Positions 25,448 through 32,636 of a stretch of DNA of 64,000 nucleotides are shown here, one piece after another (positions within the stretch are counted from its first letter, which is position 1; the number at the start of each line of letters is the position of its first letter). Below the pieces are notes generated by a model. That model searched no databases. It worked only from the letters and a program-made list of their open reading frames with translations, and was not told the origin of the DNA. A program made the translations under genes and the position numbers. The DNA comes from a bacterium (GTDB lineage Bacteria > Desulfobacterota > JAPLJL01). The DNA lies in NCBI GenBank assembly GCA_028713675.1, contig JAQTNV010000001.1, positions 62,001 through 126,000 of the forward strand. The letters are read 5' to 3'.

Positions 25448-25560
25448 AGCGACCGGTCCGACCTGTCCGACCTGTCAGACCAGTCGGACACTTCGGACCA
25501 GTCCGATTACGCTTTGTTTTTTGCTCTTTGCCCTTCGCCCTATGCCCTATGCTATATGCG
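25446..25560. repeat. 9-nt tandem repeats (TCCGACCTG) and 8-mers
   Basis: Directly after the synthetase stop come GGTCCGACCTGTCCGACCTG repeats in which the unit drifts to CAGTCGGAC, followed by CCCTATGCCCTATGC 8-mers. Confidence 0.8.
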
Positions 25561-25568
25561 CTCCGCGC

Positions 25569-26717
25569 TTACATCAGCCCCATCATCCGGGCGATGATCT
25601 GCTTCATGATCTCGGTCGACCCGGCGGTGATGGTCTGCACCCGCATGTCGCAGTAATAGTGCGCGATCGGATATTCCATCATGTAGCCGTAGCCCCCGTG
25701 GAGCTGGACGCCGTAATAAGCCACCCGGTTGACGAGCTCGGTGTTATACCACTTGGCCATGGAGACTTCCTTGGTAATGTCCTTCCCGTCCAGGTGGTCG
25801 TCCACGATCTTGTAGGTGAAGGTCTTGGCCATCTCGATCTCGGTGGCGAATTCAACCAGGCGGAAGGCGTTGGCCTGGAATTTGCTGATCGGGCGCCCGA
25901 AAGCCTCCCGGGTCTTGGCGTAATCGATCGTGAGGTTGAGAATCGTCTCGGCCATGAGAATGGAGCCCAGGCACGCCACCAGCCTTTCCTGCTGGAGATT
26001 TTCCATCAGGATATAGAAGCCCTTCCCTTCCTCCCCCAGGAGATTGCTCACCGGCACCCGGCAGTCCTCGAAACTCAATTCGGCGGTGTCGGCGGCGGTA
26101 ACGCCCATCTTTTCCAGCCTCCGGCCCTTGGTGAAACCGGGGGTGCCGTCCTCCACCAGGATCAGGCTGATCCCGGTGTGGGGTGGCTTGGCCTTGGGAT
26201 CGGTCTTGACCGCCACGATCACCAGGTTGCACTTGATCCCGTTAGAGATAAAGGTCTTCTGGCCGTTGATCACGTACTCGTCGCCTTTCCGGACCGCGGT
26301 GGTGCGGATGGCGGCCAGGTCCGACCCCGCGCCCGGCTCGGTCATGGCGATCGCCACAATGCAGTCGCCCTTGCAGGCGGCCGGCAGGTATTTCAGCTTC
26401 TGCGCTTCGGTCCCCTTCCGGGCCAGGTAGGGCATGGCGATGTCGTTATGAACGCTCATCCCGAGGCCCAGGTCCCGCGAGGTTTTCGAGTATTCCTCGT
26501 GAAGGACCACCGAGTAACTGAAGTCCAGCCCGGAACCGCCGTATTTCGGATCCACCCAGTAGCCGATGAAGCCCTGGTCTCCCAGCTTCTTCCAGATTTC
26601 CCGGGGGATGTCATGTTTTTCCTTCCACTCGTACATGTGCGGGGTCACCTCGTTGGCGAGAAACTTCCGGAGCGAGGCGCGGAAAAGCTCATGCTCTTCG
26701 GTGAATTTCAGCGGCAT
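25569..26717 (-). CDS. Acyl-CoA dehydrogenase
   Basis: The 382-aa flavoprotein shows AMTEPGAGSDLAAIRTTA (FAD binding), INGQKTFISNG, MGVTAADTAELSFEDCRVP, the ACAD helix TREAFGRPISKFQANAFRL, and LHGGYGYMMEYP. The segment that holds the catalytic Glu in medium-chain enzymes reads TAGSTEIM, without that Glu. As in isovaleryl- and long-chain types the base is then probably Glu244 in LQQERL. The length is normal. It is convergent with the acyl-CoA synthetase, and an electron-transfer flavoprotein partner is not in the window. Substrate chain length is unknown. Confidence 0.93.
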   Translation of the reverse strand: MPLKFTEEHELFRASLRKFLANEVTPHMYEWKEKHDIPREIWKKLGDQGFIGYWVDPKYGGSGLDFSYSVVLHEEYSKTSRDLGLGMSVHNDIAMPYLARKGTEAQKLKYLPAACKGDCIVAIAMTEPGAGSDLAAIRTTAVRKGDEYVINGQKTFISNGIKCNLVIVAVKTDPKAKPPHTGISLILVEDGTPGFTKGRRLEKMGVTAADTAELSFEDCRVPVSNLLGEEGKGFYILMENLQQERLVACLGSILMAETILNLTIDYAKTREAFGRPISKFQANAFRLVEFATEIEMAKTFTYKIVDDHLDGKDITKEVSMAKWYNTELVNRVAYYGVQLHGGYGYMMEYPIAHYYCDMRVQTITAGSTEIMKQIIARMMGLM

Positions 26718-26734
26718 CTTTTTATCCTCCTGGT

Positions 26735-27366
26735 TTTGTCTGTCTCGTCTATCTGGTCTATCTAGTCTATCTAGTCTATCTAGTCTATCTGGTTTGTTTG
26801 GTTTGTCTGGTTTTCATTCGTCAATCGTCAATTCCTGTTGACCTTTCACCTGATTTAATGGGATTTATTATTTAATTTAACCCGCTGGAATTGTCAAATT
26901 GGAAAAGGGTAGACGGCATACGGTAGACGGCAGACCGGGCAAACATTTAAGGTGATGGGTGAATTAGCAAAGTGCATAGGGCATAGAGCATAGAGCATAG
27001 GGCATAGCGTTAAGAATGTTTTGCTGGTTCATATGGTTTCTCTGGTTCATCTGGTCTATCTCGTCTATCTAGTCTGTCTCGTTCATCTCAATCGCATAGG
27101 GCATGGAGCATAGGGCAGAGGGCAGAGAACAAAGAACATAAAGTTAAAAACGTTCGTCTGGTTCATCTGGTTTCCGAGCTCTGCGAGCCCGACGAAGCCC
27201 CGAAGTCCGCTGAAGCGAAGCGGAAGCTAACCGGGCGAAGTCTGGGATGGTTTCTCTAACCACCTAATCACCCAGCCACCTATCCACCTAACCACCTAAC
27301 CACCTAGCCACCTAACCACCTAACCACCTAGCCACCTAACCACCACGCAACCTTAAGGTTGCGGCT
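26735..27366. repeat. Longest microrepeat block
   Basis: Over 600 bp of non-coding DNA: TCTATCTAGTCTATCTAG 9-mers (26745-26805), CGGTAGACGGCAGACCGGGC, AGGGCATAGAGCATAG 8-mers, a second 9-mer block (27030-27090), and CCACCTAACCACCTAG 8-mers (27255-27345), ending in the GCAACCTTAAGGTTGC palindrome. Confidence 0.9.
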
Positions 27367-27406
27367 ACCGCTCAACGTCTGCAGGGGTGGACAGGGAGAA
27401 ATAGAA

Positions 27407-27895
27407 ATGGTAAAAAATAACGACAAATTAAACTCGACTAACACGAGAAAGCCGATGAATCTCAAAAATCCATTGTCCGCTTCGGAATTACTGGAGAGAT
27501 TCCGGAAAAAGCTGGAAAAGGATGTCGCCAAAATCGGCGTGCATCCCGACCAGCCCCAATTCTGGAAAAGATATTCCCTGGGAAAAATCGAGGGACTGGA
27601 CACCTCCCATGAAATCTATCTCCGGGTGGCCACCCTGCAGGAATGGGGCCTTCCCTCGGAACTGATCTGCGTGAAAGGATGGGTTTACACCCCCACCGCC
27701 AAGATTTACGAGAAATTCAAAAAACTCGGCTATGAATTGATCAGCCTTCATCCCAAAGCCAAGACACCCCTCCTGTTCAAAACCACCCCGGGGGAGGTGC
27801 ATCTCTCCGTCCTGGGACTGGAAAGGCGCATGCGAGAAGATCATTTTACCCCTCCCGGCCAGGACGAGTGGTTCCTCCCCCCCGATAAGTCATAA
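27407..27895 (+). CDS. Uncharacterised protein, paralogue of the 15470 gene
   Basis: The 162-aa product (start ATG 27407, GGAGAAATAGAA upstream) has the same core as the 114-aa protein at 15470-15814, plus an N-terminal extension (ASELLERFRKKLEKDVAKIG) and an insert before the C-terminal EWFLPPDKS. It is soluble with mixed alpha/beta character. The frame extends upstream to 27359, but that part lies in the repeat palindrome. No function is known. Confidence 0.6.
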   Translation: MVKNNDKLNSTNTRKPMNLKNPLSASELLERFRKKLEKDVAKIGVHPDQPQFWKRYSLGKIEGLDTSHEIYLRVATLQEWGLPSELICVKGWVYTPTAKIYEKFKKLGYELISLHPKAKTPLLFKTTPGEVHLSVLGLERRMREDHFTPPGQDEWFLPPDKS

Positions 27896-27924
27896 CGCGA
27901 TCAGCCCCAGGAACGTTTGCAGGG

Positions 27925-28055
27925 TTAGCATCGTTAGTAGCGTTAGTAGCGTTAATAGCGCTAATAGCGTTAGTAGCGTTAATATCAAAACAGCGTTAGT
28001 TTCCGGTCGATTTAAACGGTCCCAACGGTACTAACGGTCCTAACGGTCTTAACGT
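27925..28055. repeat. Two 9-nt tandem repeat tracts before the fusion gene
   Basis: GCGTTAGTAGCGTTAGTAGC and variants (27925-27995) are followed by AACGGTCCTAACGGTC units (28015-28050). Both have a 9-nt period and together they fill the region where a promoter would be expected. Confidence 0.85.
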
Positions 28056-28071
28056 TATTCAGCGAGGATAA

Positions 28072-30402
28072 ATGGACAAGACAGAAATCATCGATTTTCT
28101 GAAAAATCAGGTGCCGCTTTTCCAGGGCTTCCCGGAAGCCCGCCTGCGGGAGCTGGTCGAGGGCTCACGCCTGACCCACTATGCGGCCAACGAGGCGGCC
28201 ATCCGGTTCGGCGAGGAGGGACGGTTCCTGGGCGTCATCCTCGAAGGGGAATCCGAGGTTTCCGTCACCGATGACAGCGGGGAAAAGCACCGGATCGGCC
28301 TCCTGAAAAAGGGGGACATCTTCGGCGAAATGTCGCTCATGACCGGGGACAAAACCATGGCCGACGTCATCGGGATCACCTCCGGCCGGGCCCTGCTGAT
28401 CCCCTCGAGCCTCTTCTCGACCATCCTGATCACGCACCCCCCGGCGGTTAAATACCTTTCGAAAACCATTTCCGAGCGCATCAAGCAGTCCGCCCGGGAA
28501 AACGCCGGCCGGGACCTGGCCGCCTCGGCATTCCGCGCCAGCGACGATCCCTACGGCTTCAAGCTCAAGAGCGAGGAGCCGCTGAAGGCCCTGGTGATAA
28601 ACTGCGGATCCTCCTCCCTGAAATACAACCTTTTCGATACCGGAAACGAGAAGGCGAATGCCCGCGGGATGATCGAAAAAATCGGGGAAGAAGGCACCCG
28701 CCACACCTACCGCTCGGCCCGGGGGGAAATCTCACAAACCCTCCCGAATGGCGGTCACGCGGAGGCCTTCGCGGCCATGATGTCGGCCCTGCGGGACCCG
28801 GACCGCGGGGTGATCGGCTCCCCGGATGAAATCGCCGCGGTGGGTCACCGGGTCGCGCACGGCGGGGATATCTTCCCGAACTCAACCATTATCACCGATA
28901 AGGTAATCAAGGAAATCCAAAACCTTTCCCGGCTGGCCCCCCTCCACAACCCGGTCAACCTGGTCGGAATCAGGGAGGCCCAGCGTCTTTTTCCCCGGGC
29001 CGCCCAGGTCGCGGTTTTCGACACCTCTTTTCACCAGACCCTGCCCGCCTACGCCTATCTCTACGGTCTGCCTTACGAGTATTACAAAAAGAACCGGATC
29101 CGCCGCTACGGTTTCCACGGGATGTCCCACGCCTACGTCGCCCTGAAGGCCGCGGAGCATCTCAAGCGGCGCTTCAACGAGCTCGAGATCGTCACCTGCC
29201 ACCTCGGGAACGGGGCCTCGATCTGCGCCGTCGACCACGGCCGCTCCATCGACACCTCCATGGGGCTGACCCCCACCGAGGGGCTGATCATGGGAACCCG
29301 CTCCGGCAACCTCGACCCCTCCGTGGTCACCCACCTGATCCGGACCGAGGGACTGGACCCGGACGCCATGGACCGCATCCTGAACCGGGAAAGCGGACTG
29401 AAGGGAATCTCCGGCATCTCCAACGACATGCGGGACATCGAGAAAAACGCCCAGGAGGGCAACCAGCGCGCCCTCCTGGCCTTCAAGACCTTCTGCTACC
29501 AGGTCCGGAAATACATCGGGGCCTACGTGGCGGCGATGGGGGGGCTCGACGCCCTGGTCTTCACCGGCGGCATCGGCCAGGGCAGCGCGGGGGTGCGGAG
29601 CCTGGCCTGCCAGGGCCTGGGCTACATGGGCATCCAGATCGAGGAAAAGAAGAACCAGGAAGCCCGGGGCGCGGAGACTGTCATCGACATCTCCGTCCCG
29701 GAAGCGCCGGTCCGGGTCCTGGTCATTCCCACCGACGAGGAGCGGATGATCGCCCGGGAAACCATCCGCACCCTGGGCCAGCGCCACGTGACCAGGATCA
29801 TCAGCACCCAGAAAGACACTCCCATCCCCCTGGAGATCTCCGCCCACCACGTCCATCTCTGCCAGGCGCATGTCGAAGCCCTGTTCGGACCCGGGCACCA
29901 GCTCACCGCGGACAAGGATCTTTCCGAGCCCGGCCAGTTTTCCTGCAAGGAAACGGTCAACCTGGTCGGGCCCAAGGGCCGGGTGGAGCGGGTCCGTGTC
30001 CTCGGACCGACCCGGAAGGAAACCCAGATCGAAATTTCTATGACGGAGCAATTCAAACTCGGGATCCATCCCCCCATCCGGGAGTCCGGGGACATCGAGA
30101 ACAGCCCGGGCATAACCCTGGAAGGCGCGGCCGGCACCCTGACCTTAAGCAAGGGGGTGATCTGCGCCATGCGCCATACGCACATGTCGCCGGAGCACGC
30201 CCTGCTTTTCGGCCTCCGCGACCGCGACCGGGTCATGGTCAGGGTCAAGGGGGAGCGGGAACTGATTTTCGGGGACGTGCTGATCCGGGTCACCCCGGGG
30301 TTCAACCTGACCATGCATATCGATACCGACGAGGGAAACGCCGCCAACGTCAAGACCGGGGACCTGGGCTACATTGAGGCGATTCAGAATAGAGAACAGT
30401 AG
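28072..30402 (+). CDS. Triple fusion: cNMP-binding-like domain, acetate kinase, PduL phosphotransacylase
   Basis: The 776-aa protein has three modules. Residues 1-140 form a CRP-like cNMP-binding fold (GDIFGEMSLMTGDKTMADV at 81-99). Residues 172-568 are a complete acetate kinase: NCGSSSLKY with Asn177, GHRVAHGG with Arg260, LAPLHNP with His292, FDTSFH with Asp317, YGFHGMSH with His349, GTRSGNLDP with Arg410 and TDEER with Glu556. Residues 583-772 are a PduL-type phosphate acyltransferase with the HVH pair at 593-595, MRHTHM around 702-704 and His749 in MHIDTDE. One chain could turn acetyl-CoA (or propionyl-CoA), Pi and ADP into acetate, CoA and ATP. The Arg that binds cyclic-nucleotide phosphate is Thr95 here, so the ligand is uncertain. 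The ribosome binding site is gcgagga. Confidence 0.93.
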   Translation: MDKTEIIDFLKNQVPLFQGFPEARLRELVEGSRLTHYAANEAAIRFGEEGRFLGVILEGESEVSVTDDSGEKHRIGLLKKGDIFGEMSLMTGDKTMADVIGITSGRALLIPSSLFSTILITHPPAVKYLSKTISERIKQSARENAGRDLAASAFRASDDPYGFKLKSEEPLKALVINCGSSSLKYNLFDTGNEKANARGMIEKIGEEGTRHTYRSARGEISQTLPNGGHAEAFAAMMSALRDPDRGVIGSPDEIAAVGHRVAHGGDIFPNSTIITDKVIKEIQNLSRLAPLHNPVNLVGIREAQRLFPRAAQVAVFDTSFHQTLPAYAYLYGLPYEYYKKNRIRRYGFHGMSHAYVALKAAEHLKRRFNELEIVTCHLGNGASICAVDHGRSIDTSMGLTPTEGLIMGTRSGNLDPSVVTHLIRTEGLDPDAMDRILNRESGLKGISGISNDMRDIEKNAQEGNQRALLAFKTFCYQVRKYIGAYVAAMGGLDALVFTGGIGQGSAGVRSLACQGLGYMGIQIEEKKNQEARGAETVIDISVPEAPVRVLVIPTDEERMIARETIRTLGQRHVTRIISTQKDTPIPLEISAHHVHLCQAHVEALFGPGHQLTADKDLSEPGQFSCKETVNLVGPKGRVERVRVLGPTRKETQIEISMTEQFKLGIHPPIRESGDIENSPGITLEGAAGTLTLSKGVICAMRHTHMSPEHALLFGLRDRDRVMVRVKGERELIFGDVLIRVTPGFNLTMHIDTDEGNAANVKTGDLGYIEAIQNREQ

Positions 30403-30735
30403 GCAGCAAAGGGCATAGGGCATAGAGCAAAGCGGTAGCCGCAACCTTAAGGTTGCGTGGTGGTTGGGTGGTTGGGTGGTTAGGTAGTTGGGTGGTTAGA
30501 GAAACCATCCCAGACTTCGCCCGGTTAGCTTCCGGTTAGCTTCCGCTTCGCTTCAGCGGACTTCGGGGCTTCGTCGGGCTCGCAGAGCTCGGAAACCAGA
30601 TGAACTAGATGAACTAGATAGACGAGATAGACGAGATAGACCAGATAGACCAGGTAAATCAGAGAAACCAGATAGACGATTAACGATAAGCAGCTCAAAT
30701 TAAATGTTTGCCCGGCCTACCGTCTACCCTAAAAT
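30403..30735. repeat. Microrepeat-rich intergenic region
   Basis: It has AGGGCATAGAGCA 8-mers, the GCAACCTTAAGGTTGC palindrome, GGTTGGGTGGTTGGGTGG 8-mers, a segment inverted relative to 27160-27250 (CTTCGTCGGGCTCGCAGAGC), and AGATAGACGAGATAGACG 9-mers. Confidence 0.85.
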
Positions 30736-30739
30736 TTTC

Positions 30740-30769
30740 TTGACTTGAAATGAATTACGGTGTTATAAA
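30740..30769 (+). promoter_or_regulatory. Sigma-70-type promoter for 30816 gene
   Basis: TTGACT (30740-30745) and TATAAA (30764-30769) are separated by 18 bp. It follows the repeat block and precedes the ATG at 30816. Confidence 0.65.
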
Positions 30770-30815
30770 ATAGCACCGATCATTTTTATATGGCGGCCGA
30801 AAGCAAACTTTAAAA

Positions 30816-31313
30816 ATGCATTCCCATCTCCCGATCGTAATAATTTCCATTGTTTTCGCGGCCCTGGTTTCAACCGGCATCGCCAGCGTATTTTTTCATC
30901 GTTTCAAGCGGGAGATATCAAAGGCCAGCCCCAAGCCGAACCATAACAATTCCAACCACCTGGACGACAAAATCTGCGAATTAAGGCTCTCCAGTTATCC
31001 TCGGGCGTTTGAAATCACCGACCCGCTGGGAAGCCAGTACCTTTTCAAAAATAAAATTTCCACCGGCTCGATCAAACAGATCCGGGAAAACCTGATCGAG
31101 TGGAACAAAGCGCTGGCCGGCTTCGTCCTTTCGGAAAAATCATTGAAAGCCTTTTACAAGCTGCGCGAGGCGCTGGATCTGAATTCCGGCCACAATCATT
31201 TCTTGAGCCAGGAACGGCTGGAGAGAATCTGGAAGGCCAAAAGCCATTTCCGGGCCTGCCTGCGGGAGGATGTCAACCTCGCTTCGGAAGAGGACGAACA
31301 GGCCGTTTTCTAA
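30816..31313 (+). CDS. Membrane-anchored hypothetical protein
   Basis: The 165-aa protein has an N-terminal membrane span (LPIVIISIVFAALVSTGIAS) and a charged helical soluble part (KQIRENLIEWNKALAGFVLS and onward) without recognisable motifs. A good sigma-70-like promoter lies 46 nt upstream of the ATG. It stands alone, followed by hairpins and a terminator. The function is unknown. Confidence 0.6.
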   Translation: MHSHLPIVIISIVFAALVSTGIASVFFHRFKREISKASPKPNHNNSNHLDDKICELRLSSYPRAFEITDPLGSQYLFKNKISTGSIKQIRENLIEWNKALAGFVLSEKSLKAFYKLREALDLNSGHNHFLSQERLERIWKAKSHFRACLREDVNLASEEDEQAVF

Positions 31314-31323
31314 TATGTCGTCT

Positions 31324-31392
31324 CAGCCACGGCTTTATCGTGGCTAAAATCTTCGGTTTTGATTATGTAGGGGCGGCCTTCAACGGCCGCCC
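31324..31392. repeat. Two REP-like hairpins
   Basis: AGCCACG/CGTGGCT (31325-31345) and GGGCGGCC/GGCCGCCC (31371-31392) are short perfect inverted repeats in the 3' flank of the 30816 gene, without T-tracts. Confidence 0.6.
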
Positions 31393-31426
31393 GAATAAGG
31401 GAGCCCGCGAAGGGGCTTTTTAAGCC

Positions 31427-31521
31427 GTCATTCCCGTCCCGCCAGAGGCGGAAGGAATCCAGGATAGAATTCCTTAATTTATCTGAAAATATCTGGATTC
31501 CGCATCAAGTGCGGAATGACA
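31427..31521. repeat. MITE-like dispersed element
   Basis: Bounded by GTCATTCCCG and GCGGAATGAC, it contains ATCTGAAAATATCTGGATTC, and so is related to 22732-22853. Confidence 0.65.
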
Positions 31522-31530
31522 GAAACAAGA

Positions 31531-31559
31531 AAGCCCCGCGACCGAGCGGGGCTTTTTTA
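31531..31559 (+). terminator. Rho-independent terminator
   Basis: AAGCCCCGC/GCGGGGCTT forms a 9-bp stem with a 6-nt loop followed by TTTTTT. It can terminate the 30816 transcript. Confidence 0.88.
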
Positions 31560-31664
31560 TCGGGTTTACTGTCTTCCCGCAGTATCTTTTTTGATCGCGC
31601 GGGCGATTAGCATATAATTTCTGATGCGGATCAGGATAAGCGGAAGCCGCCAAGGAGCGACCAG

Positions 31665-32492
31665 ATGAAAGATTTCAAGAACAAGGTAGTGGTGATCACG
31701 GGCGCGGGATCGGGCATCGGCCGGGCCACGGCCCTGGCCTTCGCGCGGGAGGGGGCGAAACTGCACCTCACCGATATCAACGCGGAGAGGATCGAGGCGG
31801 TGGGCCGGGAGATCCGGAAGCTGGGCGCGGAGGTGAAAACCTATGTGATTGATTCCGCCGACCGGGCCGCGATGGAAAAATTCGCAGCCGACGTTTACGC
31901 CGCCGCGGGACGGGTGGACATCCTCCACAATAACGCCGGCATGGGGGTGGCCGCACCCTTCGAGAGCATCCCGCTCGACCTCTGGGAAAAAATCATCGGC
32001 GTCAATCTCTGGGGATACATTTACGGGATCCATTTCTTTCTCCCGCGCATGATCGCCCAGGGCGGGGGTGGACACATCGTCAATACCGCTTCCGCCGCCG
32101 GCTTGATTGCCGCGCCCCTCCTCGGGGCATACAACACCACCAAGTTCGCCCTGGTCGGCCTGTCCGAGACCATGAACATGGAACTCCCGAAATACGGGAT
32201 CTACACCTCCGCCATCTGCCCGGGCATCATCAACACCAACATCACGAAAGACACGATCTTCGCCGGCATGACGGAAAAACTGGCCCGCCGGAGAAACCAG
32301 ATCATCGACTTCTACGCGAACAGGGGCGCCTCCCCCGACCGGGTGGCCCGGGATGTCCTGAAAGCGGTGCGCAGGCGGCGTCCGCTCCAGCTTTCCCCCT
32401 TCTGGCAGCTCTGGGCGGGTTACCTCCTGAAAAAAATCTCGGTCCGCGCCCACATCGCCCTCACCCGGTGGTTTTCTTCAAAAATACTATAA
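31665..32492 (+). CDS. Short-chain dehydrogenase/reductase
   Basis: The 275-aa SDR has the NAD(P)-binding motif VVITGAGSGIGRATALAFA, NNAGMGV, a catalytic Ser in NTASAAGLIAAPLL and the YNTTK (YxxxK) motif. LTDIN after beta-2, with Asp, hints at NAD(H). A C-terminal extension (FWQLWAGYLLKKISVRAHIA) is amphipathic and hydrophobic, seen in SDRs that act on lipid-like substrates at membranes. The start at ATG 31665 is preceded by AAGGAG. It is a single gene after a terminator, and the substrate is unknown. Confidence 0.88.
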   Translation: MKDFKNKVVVITGAGSGIGRATALAFAREGAKLHLTDINAERIEAVGREIRKLGAEVKTYVIDSADRAAMEKFAADVYAAAGRVDILHNNAGMGVAAPFESIPLDLWEKIIGVNLWGYIYGIHFFLPRMIAQGGGGHIVNTASAAGLIAAPLLGAYNTTKFALVGLSETMNMELPKYGIYTSAICPGIINTNITKDTIFAGMTEKLARRRNQIIDFYANRGASPDRVARDVLKAVRRRRPLQLSPFWQLWAGYLLKKISVRAHIALTRWFSSKIL

Positions 32493-32636
32493 TGATTGAC
32501 ACCAATTACTCAGGTAATTAATTTTGAAAATAAACTTTCTTTAAGATTGATAATCAAAAATAATAAGAGAATCCGGCCGGTCCCAGGCTCTCGAACCGGT
32601 GGACGTTTTGTCTTTAACGAAAAAAGGAATCGTTAA

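Noticed and set aside
25521-26765. Long 414-aa plus-strand frame opposite the acyl-CoA dehydrogenase
   Set aside because: It is an antisense frame of a clearly real gene in GC-rich DNA, with Asp/Gly/His/Arg-rich low-complexity translation.
27255-27345. Possible CRISPR-like array (regular CCACCTAA repeats)
   Set aside because: Units are only 8 nt with no spacers between them; this is a tandem microsatellite, and no cas genes are present.
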